Part shown: positions 1 through 6,402 of the stretch, in pieces | Layout: each line of letters starts with the position of its first letter | How positions within the stretch are numbered: the first letter of the stretch is position 1 | From: Victivallales bacterium | GTDB lineage: Bacteria > Verrucomicrobiota > Lentisphaeria > Oligosphaerales > Oligosphaeraceae | NCBI GenBank assembly: GCA_017963875.1 | Contig: JAGCTA010000409.1 | Coordinates: 1 to 9,441 of the forward strand | Direction: 5' to 3' | DNA: 9,441 bases | Notes under the pieces: generated by a model | What the model saw: only the letters and a program-made list of their open reading frames with translations | Databases searched by the model: none | Told to the model about the DNA's origin: nothing | Translations under genes and position numbers: made by a program

Positions 1-198
1 CCTGATCCGCTTCGGCTTCACCTGCCGCCGCGCGTGCGTCCGCCTGCTTGATGGCGATACGGCGTTCCTGATCCGCTTCGGCCTCACCTGCGGCCGCGCG
101 TGCATCCGCCTGCTTGACGGCGATACGCCGACGCTGATCCGCCTCGGCCTCACCTGCCGCCGCTTCGGCCTCAGCCTGTGAAACGGCTATACGCTCCA
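1..198 (-). repeat. 66-bp tandem repeats encoding 22-residue flotillin coiled-coil units
   Basis: Three consecutive 66-bp units (1-66, 67-132, 133-198) lie in frame within the flotillin gene. By eye, units 1 and 2 differ at 7 of 66 positions; unit 3 is more diverged. Each encodes a 22-residue heptad-like segment built around EAEADQ, RRIA(I/V)KQ and ADARAAAG. The array continues past the left edge, so its copy number is unknown. The period is a multiple of three, so copy-number change would keep the frame. Confidence 0.85.
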
Positions 199-871
199 AT
201 TTTTCTGCCTCAGCCGCACCGATGCTACCTTTGCGTGTTTCTTCAGCGACATCAATTTTCGCCTTGTTGATTGCTCCAGCCGCCGCGCGTTTTCCGATAG
301 CCTCGATATAGCCAGATTCATCTGTAATATCCGTAATATTGACATTCAGCAGCACCAGACCGATTTTGTTCAATTCCTCCGCGACATTTGCCTCGACCGC
401 ACGTAGAAAGGTCTCGCGGTCCGCATTGATTTCCTCAATCATCATGGATGCGATGACCAGACGGAGTTGTCCAAAGATGATATCCTTCGCCAATTCGGAA
501 ATCGCCTCTGGGGTCTGCCCGAACAAACGTTCCGCCGCATTGCCCATGATTTCTGGATTCGTGGATACGCCGACGGTAAAGACTGAGGGGACATTGATAC
601 GGATATTCTGCTTGCACAGCGCATTGTCGAGATTCACGGTAATCTGCAACGGACGCAGTGAAATGTATCCATAATCCTGGAAAATCGGCCAGATGAATTT
701 CGCGCCACCATGGATGCATTGCGCGGCCTCATGGCCGCCTGTCTTACCGAAAATGACCATGATTCTATCGGATGGACATTTACGGTAGCATCTCGTCAGT
801 GAATAGAAAATACCGATGATGACAATGCCGACTAGAACCGCTGGAAAAATGACCATTGATGGGCCTGGCAT
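1..871 (-). CDS. floT: Flotillin-like SPFH/band-7 membrane scaffold protein, C-terminus missing at window edge
   Basis: Translating the minus strand from ATG at 871-869 gives 290 residues with no stop before the window edge. AGGAGG lies just upstream of that ATG. Residues 5-26 form a hydrophobic N-terminal membrane segment. Residues about 33-200 read as an SPFH/band-7 domain (DRIMVIFGKTGG near 35-46, RINVPSVFTVGV near 91-102, ERLFGQ near 114-119). From about residue 210 the chain becomes an Ala/Glu-rich helix typical of flotillins, ending in 22-residue repeats. Flotillins (FloT/YuaG, YqiK) oligomerise on the membrane and organise functional microdomains. The gene lies 84 bp downstream of an NfeD/YqiJ-like gene on the same strand, the standard pairing (yuaF-floT, yqiJ-yqiK), which supports the call. 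The family name is solid; which flotillin subgroup it belongs to is inference. Full-length flotillins are usually near 500 residues, so roughly 200 are probably outside the window. Confidence 0.92.
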   Translation of the reverse strand, partial: MPGPSMVIFPAVLVGIVIIGIFYSLTRCYRKCPSDRIMVIFGKTGGHEAAQCIHGGAKFIWPIFQDYGYISLRPLQITVNLDNALCKQNIRINVPSVFTVGVSTNPEIMGNAAERLFGQTPEAISELAKDIIFGQLRLVIASMMIEEINADRETFLRAVEANVAEELNKIGLVLLNVNITDITDESGYIEAIGKRAAAGAINKAKIDVAEETRKGSIGAAEAEKLERIAVSQAEAEAAAGEAEADQRRRIAVKQADARAAAGEAEADQERRIAIKQADARAAAGEAEADQ

Positions 872-884
872 GATTTCTGCCTCC

Positions 885-955
885 TATGATGTTAATATAA
901 GACGTTTTTTATAAATATATTAAGTTATTTTAACCGATATTATTTCAAAACCTTG
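885..955 (-). other. AT-rich spacer between the NfeD-like and flotillin genes
   Basis: This spacer is strongly A/T-rich and contains the ATGATGTTAATATAA copy at 886-900 right beside the flotillin AGGAGG. I see no hairpin terminator, so read-through from the NfeD-like gene into the flotillin gene is expected. Several TATA-like hexamers are present, but none has a well-spaced -35, so I do not call an internal promoter. Confidence 0.4.
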
Positions 956-1534
956 TTACTTTTTCTTGACGAGATACACTCCATTTCCAAGAGCTTCGAT
1001 GACCTCAATGGGGCTGCCTGTGGAAATGGCGTCATCGGAACAGGCGGCAACCTCACGTGTACAGCCAGGAAGTTGGACAGTGATTTTCCCTCCAGGCGAA
1101 CGGCCCGCAGGAATTCCCAAATAGACCGTCCCGCTTTTCCCTATCAAGTCACTTGACTGAATATTCCCCGACTGCTGCATCTTAAGCATCAATGCCATCA
1201 GCAGCGAAACCAAAACCATCATCAGAAGCCCACAGCCGATGGCAAGGGCAAAACCGCCCCAGCCTAGATGCCTGAACAATACTCCTCCCCAACCATAAAA
1301 CGCGAAAAAGGACACGATGCCCTTCAGGGAGAAAAGATTCACATGCATTACGTCTTCCATCTGGACATCATCGACTGAATCCAGATTGGACATGTCCCCG
1401 TCAGCACCATCGATGCCCGTCTCATGCCCAGAACCGATTCCCATCAAGGACAAAATGAACTGTAAAACGAGAATCGTACTGCCGACAATGGCAATGAACA
1501 TATAACTATTATCAAAAAGACTATAGAGATCCAT
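956..1534 (-). CDS. NfeD/YqiJ-like membrane protein with C-terminal OB-fold domain (flotillin partner)
   Basis: This 192-residue protein starts at ATG 1534 with AGAGGAGA about 6 bases upstream. Hydrophobic segments lie at residues about 12-33, 68-90 and 93-118. Residues 34-66 between the first two are acidic and glycine-rich and probably form a soluble loop. Residues about 128-190 (LIGKSGTVYLG, then GGKITVQLPG, then IEVIEALGNGVYLVKK) look like the small beta-barrel OB-fold of the NfeD/YuaF/YqiJ group. Proteins of this group sit in the inner membrane, are encoded next to flotillins, and are thought to help assemble or position the flotillin. The flotillin gene follows 84 bp downstream on the same strand, so the two probably share an operon. 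Domain boundaries are estimates from hydrophobicity and family pattern. Confidence 0.85.
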   Translation of the reverse strand: MDLYSLFDNSYMFIAIVGSTILVLQFILSLMGIGSGHETGIDGADGDMSNLDSVDDVQMEDVMHVNLFSLKGIVSFFAFYGWGGVLFRHLGWGGFALAIGCGLLMMVLVSLLMALMLKMQQSGNIQSSDLIGKSGTVYLGIPAGRSPGGKITVQLPGCTREVAACSDDAISTGSPIEVIEALGNGVYLVKKK

Positions 1535-1568
1535 GCGCTTTTCTCCTCTTCATTGCTTTCTCTGCTAC

Positions 1569-1584
1569 CATGATGTTAACATAA
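1569..1584 (-). promoter_or_regulatory. Candidate regulatory element with ATGTTAACAT palindrome upstream of the NfeD-like gene
   Basis: The 79-bp gap 1535-1613 holds a perfect 10-bp palindrome, ATGTTAACAT (1573-1582), inside the longer + strand string ATGATGTTAACATAA (1570-1584). Nearly the same string, ATGATGTTAATATAA, occurs at 886-900 just upstream of the flotillin ribosome binding site. On the minus strand a TATATT -10-like hexamer lies beside the palindrome, with no convincing -35. A shared operator for both genes is inference. Confidence 0.3.
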
Positions 1585-1613
1585 TATATCCATGATTTAT
1601 TACAAAGAAAACA

Positions 1614-1805
1614 TCAGCAGTTTTTTTCAACCCTAAATGGAATTCTGGGAAACCTTTCTACAACCTGAATCCGTGGAGCACCGAATAGCGAGGCGATTTC
1701 ATGGAAAGTGGAGGGCGTGTATATAACATACGTGCTTGTCTCGCCGTAGCCTTTGGCGAAGGCGGAAGACTTGATAACGAAATCGACCGTTAGGCGGAAC
1801 TTCAC
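1614..1805 (-). CDS. Doubtful small hypothetical ORF (63 codons) trailing the toxin gene
   Basis: The ORF opens with GTG at 1805, 11 bp after the toxin stop, and runs 63 codons on the same strand. It has no recognisable Shine-Dalgarno sequence. Going upstream in its frame, a TGA is met at the end of the toxin gene before any ATG, so GTG is the only reasonable start. The product begins MKFRLTVDFVIKSSAF and ends RIPFRVEKNC; it is basic, with no membrane segment or motif I recognise. The first two-thirds favour G/C at third codon positions, which hints at real coding or the remnant of a longer gene. It could be a third member of the toxin-antitoxin operon, a decayed fragment, or chance. I assign no function. 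Confidence 0.3.
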   Translation of the reverse strand: MKFRLTVDFVIKSSAFAKGYGETSTYVIYTPSTFHEIASLFGAPRIQVVERFPRIPFRVEKNC

Positions 1806-1816
1806 GGATTCAGGAA

Positions 1817-2092
1817 TTAGAAAAGGTCACTGTGTGTCCCTGTTCGTGTAAGTTCAAGGACTAGCACGTCTTCAAACAACTTGTATATAAGAAGCCAATC
1901 AGGAGTAATATGGCATTCCCGACATCCCTTGTAATTTCCTATAAGTAAATGGTCGTGGTAATCGTCTGGAAGGGCCTGTCCTTCCGCAAGCATTTCAATG
2001 ACCTTGTCAAATGCGGCCATATCCAATCCACGCCTCTGAACAAGTCTGTAGTCCTTCTTGAAATGAGATGTGAACTTGACATCGAATTTCAT
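1817..2092 (-). CDS. yafQ: YafQ-family mRNA interferase toxin (RelE/ParE superfamily)
   Basis: This 91-residue protein has the usual YafQ length. The family signature is clear: a basic N-terminal helix region (HFKKDYRLVQRRG, 10-22), DHLLIGNYKG (47-56), RECHITPDWLLIYK (58-71) and a terminal RTGTHSDLF (83-91). All catalytic positions known from Escherichia coli YafQ (His50, His63, Asp67, Trp68, His87, Phe91) have counterparts here: His48, His61, Asp65, Trp66, His87 and Phe91. The enzyme should therefore be an active ribosome-dependent endoribonuclease that cuts translated mRNA when freed from its antitoxin. Its ATG overlaps the antitoxin TGA by four bases (ATGA at 2092-2089), so translation is coupled. 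I see no truncation or frameshift. Confidence 0.93.
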   Translation of the reverse strand: MKFDVKFTSHFKKDYRLVQRRGLDMAAFDKVIEMLAEGQALPDDYHDHLLIGNYKGCRECHITPDWLLIYKLFEDVLVLELTRTGTHSDLF

Positions 2093-2364
2093 GAGTTAAG
2101 TGCTTTGCGTAGGCTCTCCATATCCCTGTAACCACGCACCATTGGGTCGTGCGCAATTCGTTCACCCTCGTCAATGGCCTCCAGCGTCTCTTTATTTGGA
2201 AGAGGTGCTGATGTCACGATAAAGGGAATCGCCTTGATTCTGGCAATCTGGCGCAGATAGATGTTTATGGCAGTGGACATATTCATTCCCATATCCGAAA
2301 GGCATTTCTCGACCTCTGATTTAAGTACGGAATCCACTCTAACACTGAAAGTTGATGTGCTCAT
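2089..2364 (-). CDS. RelB/DinJ-family antitoxin
   Basis: I choose the ATG at 2364 (91 residues, starting MSTSTFSVRV) over the in-frame ATG at 2376. GGAGGA (2369-2374) is placed correctly for 2364, whereas the 2376 ATG overlaps that same site. The N-terminal half (TFSVRVDSVLKSEVEKCLSDMGMNMSTAINIYLRQI) is the beta-strand plus two helices of the RelB/DinJ ribbon-helix-helix dimerisation and DNA-binding domain, followed by the family-typical KAIPF motif. The charged C-terminal half should wrap and neutralise the YafQ toxin encoded immediately downstream with a 4-bp overlap. RelB/DinJ antitoxins normally repress their own operon through a palindromic operator. The family is secure; RelB versus DinJ naming is not. 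Confidence 0.9.
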   Translation of the reverse strand: MSTSTFSVRVDSVLKSEVEKCLSDMGMNMSTAINIYLRQIARIKAIPFIVTSAPLPNKETLEAIDEGERIAHDPMVRGYRDMESLRKALNS

Positions 2365-2375
2365 ATAGTCCTCCA

Positions 2376-2424
2376 TTGTTTAACAAATCATATATAATAT
2401 AGCACAATTACAATCAAATAAAAC
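2376..2424 (-). promoter_or_regulatory. Candidate promoter and operator of the toxin-antitoxin operon
   Basis: Reading the minus strand, TTGATT (2412-2417) and TATATG (2389-2394) are separated by 17 bp, a plausible but imperfect -35/-10 pair. An alternative -10, TATATT, is at 2396-2401. An 11-bp palindrome, TTGTTTAACAA (2376-2386), sits between the promoter and the ribosome binding site, where an autorepressor could bind. The region is so A/T-rich that chance matches are likely. Confidence 0.35.
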
Positions 2425-2470
2425 ACAATATCACCATTTTATAGCAACTTTTCCAAGAAGCAACATTCTA

Positions 2471-2494
2471 TTTAAGGTAGTTGCAAACCTTAAA
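2471..2494. promoter_or_regulatory. Perfect inverted repeat upstream of the FGE-fold gene, candidate operator
   Basis: TTTAAGGT (2471-2478) and ACCTTAAA (2487-2494) are perfect 8-bp inverted arms around the 8-base centre AGTTGCAA. Neither strand follows the hairpin with a T-run, so it is unlikely to be a terminator. The centre overlaps the candidate -35 TTGCAA (2481-2486), which fits a repressor site. The regulator is unknown. Confidence 0.45.
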
Positions 2495-2508
2495 AAACAT
2501 AATAAATT
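2481..2508 (+). promoter_or_regulatory. Candidate promoter of the FGE-fold gene
   Basis: TTGCAA (2481-2486) and TAAATT (2503-2508) are 16 bp apart, each matching four of six consensus bases. They lie about 64 bp upstream of the preferred ATG at 2572. The call is tentative because the surroundings are A-rich. Confidence 0.3.
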
Positions 2509-2571
2509 GTGAGTCTTGGGCCTAAAAAAAACACACGGCGATTATCAGGAAGTCAAAAAAAGGTTTTAACC

Positions 2572-3828
2572 ATGAAAGATATCAAGGCAATCATGATCTT
2601 ACTATGGCTGGCAGTTGTTTGCTTTGGGAAAATAAAAGTGACCAATATGGTGGCAACGCCTCGTAAGCCATGGGATGGGATGATCGATATAACATTTGAC
2701 GTCGAGGCAAATGACAGTGAAACCTATTGCATCCATGGTCAGGGACATGACAAGGCTTCTGATAAAAAACTTGCCATGAAATCCACCACGGGAGATGTTT
2801 TTTCATGTCTCCACAAAGGAAAAGGCACATATCATGTCGTCTGGAATGCACATAAGGATTATCCTTATCTGAAACCATCAAATATCTCTGTATCCGTTTC
2901 CGCACTTGAATTGGGACTAAAATATCTTGTTCTGAATCTGATGACTGGCGTTGTCCGAACAACGAATACCTCACCAGATTTAAACAATGACATCTGCCGT
3001 AAAGAGGAAATGTGGTTGCGGTGGATTCCACCAGGTGCCTTCATGATGGGCAGTCCAGAGAATGAACTTGGTCGATGGAGTCACTGGGAAATCCAGCACC
3101 AAGTGACATTGACTAAAGGATACTATATCGGCATTTTCGAGGTGACGCAGACTCAGTGGAAGTTGATTATGGGCGACAATCCATCAGATTATGCAGGAGA
3201 AACGCGCCCTGTGGAATATGTTTCCTACGATGAAATCCGAGGAAGCAAGGCGGGAGCACATTGGCCATTAGGCGGTCATGCTGTGGATTCTGATTCCTTT
3301 CTAGGTAAATTGCGTGAGAAAATGGATGGACTGCTGTTCGACCTTCCCACGGAAGCCCAGTGGGAATACGCATGTCGCGCAGGAACCACAACTGCCCTGA
3401 ACTCAGGGAAAAACCTTACATCGACAAAGAAAGACCCCAACATGGCAAAAGTGGGAAGGTACGGGCACAACAAAAGTGATAAAAAAGGTGGTTTTTCAAA
3501 GCACACCACGGTCGGAAGTTATCTTCCAAATGCATGGGGACTGTACGACATGCACGGCAATGTCAACGAGTGGTGTCTAGACTGGTTTGCTCCGTACTCA
3601 AACGATACTGCGAAAGATTCCGCAAAAGAAAATAAAATGGGTACCTTGAAGTATGATTTGAATAAAAATCCCACGGGGCCAAGTTCTGGGGAGGAACGAA
3701 TGTTGCGTGGCGGTTGCTGGGACTTCTCCGCATGGTACTGCCGTTCCGCTCACCGATTCCCAAACGCGCCGTCAATCCGCGACGGACGTCGCGGATTCCG
3801 TATTGTCTGCAACCCATTAGACAAGTAA
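2572..3828 (+). CDS. Secreted SUMF1/FGE-sulfatase-fold protein with N-terminal beta domain
   Basis: I prefer ATG 2572 (418 residues) to the upstream GTG at 2509 because it opens directly into a signal peptide (MKDIKAIMILLWLAVVCFG) and has AAAAAGG about 7 bases before it. Residues about 20-115 are a beta-rich domain (VTNMVATPRKPWDGMIDITF). Residues about 145-414 are a formylglycine-generating-enzyme fold with its landmarks: WIPPGAFMMGSPENE, GYYIGIFEVTQTQW, LPTEAQWEYACRAGT, GLYDMHGNVNEWCLDW, LRGGCWDF and RDGRRGFRIVC. In true FGE two cysteines in the segment after GG bind copper and oxidise sulfatase cysteine. Here Cys390 (WYC) matches the second, but the first position is Phe385 (WDF). Sulfatase activation is therefore unlikely; a carbohydrate-binding, structural or other secreted role is more probable. 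It stands alone, between a divergent toxin-antitoxin operon and a convergent rhamnosidase. Confidence 0.88.
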   Translation: MKDIKAIMILLWLAVVCFGKIKVTNMVATPRKPWDGMIDITFDVEANDSETYCIHGQGHDKASDKKLAMKSTTGDVFSCLHKGKGTYHVVWNAHKDYPYLKPSNISVSVSALELGLKYLVLNLMTGVVRTTNTSPDLNNDICRKEEMWLRWIPPGAFMMGSPENELGRWSHWEIQHQVTLTKGYYIGIFEVTQTQWKLIMGDNPSDYAGETRPVEYVSYDEIRGSKAGAHWPLGGHAVDSDSFLGKLREKMDGLLFDLPTEAQWEYACRAGTTTALNSGKNLTSTKKDPNMAKVGRYGHNKSDKKGGFSKHTTVGSYLPNAWGLYDMHGNVNEWCLDWFAPYSNDTAKDSAKENKMGTLKYDLNKNPTGPSSGEERMLRGGCWDFSAWYCRSAHRFPNAPSIRDGRRGFRIVCNPLDK

Positions 3829-4006
3829 ATACTTTTTTCAGTCACTTCCTTCATCTTGATGATTGGCAGAAGCATCTTATGTTGACGGTGCGGTTGTTTT
3901 TGTTCAAATCCCGCCGACCGACTCATCCGTGAGCAACGCTTGCCTATTTCACTTCATGTTTCGATGAACAGACCGATGGGACAAAAACACTGTTTTGGGC
4001 AATATC
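3829..4006. other. Convergent intergenic region, no clear terminator
   Basis: These 178 bp separate the end of the plus-strand FGE-fold gene from the end of the minus-strand rhamnosidase. I found only weak hairpins, such as TTCAT/ATGAA around GTTTCG near 3951-3967, without a T-run on either strand. No coding sequence is convincing. Terminators may be Rho-dependent or too imperfect to see by eye. Confidence 0.5.
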
Positions 4007-4999
4007 TCACTTTCTCGCATACGGGATGAACTGGCAGTGCGCAATTGGTGCCTCGGGATACGCAGACAATTCGGGTTTCAGCGTTTCAGGGTGTCGCACC
4101 GTCATGGCAAGTCCTGCATCAGTCTGTTTCCATGAGACGGTGATAGGACCATCGGGCGTCGGGACGTCCCCCGATGCGAAGGCGTGCTTTCCAGGATAAG
4201 GCTTGGCCTCAAAACGCTTGAATCCTGCCGTCAAGGGTGAAACGCCCAGCAGGTACCGTTTTGCATAATACGCATGGATGCTGCTCCAGGCATGGCAGCA
4301 ACTGCCTGCATAATCAAAATCGTCGCTTCCCAAGGGAGTTTCCCATAAGGAAGTCGCCCCGCTGAGAACAGGCGCATCGAATTGTCGTTCCAAGAAAGGT
4401 TCCACAGCCGCCCGCATCTTTGAAGTCCCCGCCATGAGCGCGCGAACATAATATGCTAGCACACTGTAACTCAATGCATGAAGTTCACCTGACTGAAGTT
4501 TCTGAAACACGCGATCGATTTTTGATTCGGGGACAAGGCCATTATATAACATGAGAGCCTGAATATGCTCGCTCGGCTTCACTTTGCCAGGAAGCAATGT
4601 CGCATAGCATTGGCTTTCTTCATCCCAGAAGGTCTTTTCCAGGCTCTCCCCAATCTCCTTGGCTTTATCCATAAGCCGTTGCGCCTGCTGCGGATTGCCG
4701 CAAACGGCATACAATTTCGCGGCAGATACAAGCGCCTCATATAGATACAGATTATATGGCGACTGCGGAAACTCATTCTGCCTGCTTAGGTTAGGAGTCC
4801 ACTCAAAGAAATTCCATGCATTGGGATTCTCCTGCGCACGGTAAAGTCCCTTTGGGCCGCACGGTCTGGCGAGTGCCTTGTCCAGAATTTCCTGAACCGT
4901 CTTCTGGAATTTCTCAAAAAGCGCAACTGAGCCTGAATGCAGGCAATGTTCATACAATTCTGAAATCCATACGAGCGTAAAAGACGTAATAATCAGCAT
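4007..4999 (-). CDS. GH78 alpha-L-rhamnosidase, C-terminal part (catalytic barrel remainder plus C-terminal beta domain)
   Basis: These 330 codons follow an in-frame TAA directly and continue the same reading frame, so they are the second part of the gene at 5000-6361. The beginning (MLIITSFTLVWISELYEHCL) is internal (alpha/alpha)6-barrel sequence of GH78, not a natural N-terminus. GATSLWETPLGSDDF contains Glu220, the position of the general-base glutamate of GH78 (Glu841 in Bacillus RhaB). HAWSSIHAYYAKRYLLGV and then GFKRFEAKPYPG match the barrel end and C-terminal beta-sandwich of the family. There is no Shine-Dalgarno site before the ATG at 4999. Expression as a separate polypeptide would need termination-reinitiation across TAA-ATG. 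Alone it lacks the catalytic Asp/Glu cluster and should be inactive. Confidence 0.8.
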   Translation of the reverse strand: MLIITSFTLVWISELYEHCLHSGSVALFEKFQKTVQEILDKALARPCGPKGLYRAQENPNAWNFFEWTPNLSRQNEFPQSPYNLYLYEALVSAAKLYAVCGNPQQAQRLMDKAKEIGESLEKTFWDEESQCYATLLPGKVKPSEHIQALMLYNGLVPESKIDRVFQKLQSGELHALSYSVLAYYVRALMAGTSKMRAAVEPFLERQFDAPVLSGATSLWETPLGSDDFDYAGSCCHAWSSIHAYYAKRYLLGVSPLTAGFKRFEAKPYPGKHAFASGDVPTPDGPITVSWKQTDAGLAMTVRHPETLKPELSAYPEAPIAHCQFIPYARK

Positions 5000-6361
5000 T
5001 TATTCATCGGGTCGTGATGGTGCCACGATACCGATGTCACCATTGCCAAAATAGGAACGTCCCAGCAAGTCGAGGGAGGTTGCGGCGAAATCATAGTTGC
5101 CCCAGGTATAATATCCATAAAGCATCTGGTTTCTTGAATCGTACGCATAGAGTGCCTGTTCACGCCACGGGCAATCCTCATAATGCTCATGCATGCATAA
5201 TTTCAGCGTATCGACCGCCGTGTCATAAACCCGAAGGAACAATCTGTCGTCCAGCGACATGCGTCCCTGTTCAGGCAATGGCAGTTCCACTGGAACCAGT
5301 CCAGCATAGAAAATTGTGACAGGTGTGGAGGCATTGGTGATATGCAGTTCAACATACCTTGCGCCACACCGACGCAACGTATGTGAATAATTGCATCTTC
5401 CTCCACGGCAGATATATCGGTCGCAGAAATTTCTGTCATGAATTGAGCAGCGCACGCGGCCGTCCTCTAGATGTTCACCGTGCAGGATATCAATTACGGT
5501 TCCATCAGGAGCATCCGCAACAAACGACAGATATCCGACGGTCTCTTTGCCAAGATCCAAAATCACGTACGAACCATCCGCTCCTTCTGGAGTCTTCACA
5601 AAGGTCATGCCGAGGCTAAGGTCAGCCAGCAAAAGCCGTCCTTGACAGGACTTCTCGTCACAGAAAAAAGCTGCTTTTCTGTCTGAAAGCAGGAAATCGC
5701 CTGCACAAATTCGCGCAAACGTATCGCCTGCCCCCGTGCGTTTCAGCCAGCCTGTCTGCGCAACTCGCACATCTGGTGACGGCAATTCCCTTAGGCACGG
5801 GACTGGACGCGGCGTGAGCGCTCTCTCAAAATCTGTCTGCAAACAGGCGTCGCTCCATTCTTTGTCATCATAATCCGCGTCCATCCAGCCATCTTCCCCA
5901 TGTGCGTCATAACACGACGTGAAGCCAAGTTGGGAAGAGACGGTGACCGCCATGCCAGAGGCATAGCATGCGTCTGGCCGCCATTTCCAACTGCCGTCAG
6001 TCTGGGCAAAAACACGGTTTACATCATCAGCCGCATGGATTCTTGCCGCAAGCCCAGGCACACCTGGAGTATATGTAAAGAATCGTCTCTTGATAAATTG
6101 GACACGAATTGCGACGCAGTTTTTCCCGACCTTCAGGAAATCTGTGATATCGATGCTTGAATACGTCTTTTGCTCTGGGAAATCCGAGAATTGCGTTATT
6201 GGGCAGCGTCTGCCATTGACAAAAGCGTCAAAAAGCGAATCTGCGCTGATATCCATGACAACATGTGCTGACTTTTCAGCAAGATCCACAGTAAACGTCT
6301 TTCTAAAGCAACGATAGGAATCCATTGCGTCATCATTTGCGGCAGTCCAAATCCAGTTCAT
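5000..6361 (-). CDS. GH78 alpha-L-rhamnosidase, N-terminal part ending at an in-frame TAA
   Basis: This 453-residue ORF starts at ATG 6361 behind a clear AGGAG, 41 bp after the AraC-family gene. GH78 enzymes remove terminal alpha-L-rhamnose from plant and other glycans by an inverting mechanism. Residues about 1-190 are N-terminal beta-sandwich domains (FDAFVNGRRC near 44-53, DGWMDADYDDKEWSDA near 157-172). Residues about 245-360 are the concanavalin-like domain (VILDLGKETVGYLSF, GEHLEDGRVR). The (alpha/alpha)6 barrel begins near 370. HEHYEDCPWREQALYAYDSRNQ (391-412) carries Asp396, Glu401 and Asp408, spaced exactly like Asp567, Glu572 and Asp579 of Bacillus RhaB. The chain stops at SRPDE inside the barrel, where related enzymes continue into the sequence found downstream. 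There is no signal peptide, so it is probably cytoplasmic. Confidence 0.85.
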   Translation of the reverse strand: MNWIWTAANDDAMDSYRCFRKTFTVDLAEKSAHVVMDISADSLFDAFVNGRRCPITQFSDFPEQKTYSSIDITDFLKVGKNCVAIRVQFIKRRFFTYTPGVPGLAARIHAADDVNRVFAQTDGSWKWRPDACYASGMAVTVSSQLGFTSCYDAHGEDGWMDADYDDKEWSDACLQTDFERALTPRPVPCLRELPSPDVRVAQTGWLKRTGAGDTFARICAGDFLLSDRKAAFFCDEKSCQGRLLLADLSLGMTFVKTPEGADGSYVILDLGKETVGYLSFVADAPDGTVIDILHGEHLEDGRVRCSIHDRNFCDRYICRGGRCNYSHTLRRCGARYVELHITNASTPVTIFYAGLVPVELPLPEQGRMSLDDRLFLRVYDTAVDTLKLCMHEHYEDCPWREQALYAYDSRNQMLYGYYTWGNYDFAATSLDLLGRSYFGNGDIGIVAPSRPDE

Positions 6362-6402
6362 TCTTTTTTCTCCTGTTTATGAATGTTACATATCAATCCA
6401 CG

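Larger units (their letters stand above)
4007..6361 (-). pseudogene. Whole GH78 alpha-L-rhamnosidase frame interrupted by one TAA codon (probable nonsense mutation or sequence error)
   Basis: Positions 6361 to 4007 form one continuous frame of 785 codons, including the final stop, broken only at codon 454 (TAA, positions 5002-5000). Homology to GH78 continues across the stop without a gap. The predicted general acid (Asp396) and general base (Glu220 of the second part, codon 674 of the whole) lie on opposite sides. One base change from CAA, AAA or GAA would explain the TAA. No other stop or frameshift is present, so the lesion is recent, or an assembly or read error. Confidence 0.7.

Noticed and set aside
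1..198. CRISPR-like array
   Set aside because: The 66-bp units are contiguous with no unique spacers and translate in frame as a coiled-coil.
339..674. 111-codon plus-strand ORF opposite the flotillin gene
   Set aside because: It is antisense to a clear SPFH domain and has no recognisable motif or ribosome binding site.
2509..2571. Upstream GTG start extending the FGE-fold protein by 21 residues
   Set aside because: The extension would bury the signal peptide behind a basic stretch, and the ATG at 2572 has its own ribosome binding site.
3990..4006. AAAACACTGTTTT inverted repeat near the end of the rhamnosidase as a terminator
   Set aside because: The 6-bp A/T arms leave a one-base loop, which cannot form a usable hairpin, and no T-run follows on either strand.
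5000..5002. Selenocysteine or pyrrolysine recoding as the explanation of the GH78 internal stop
   Set aside because: The codon is TAA; selenocysteine uses TGA and pyrrolysine uses TAG.
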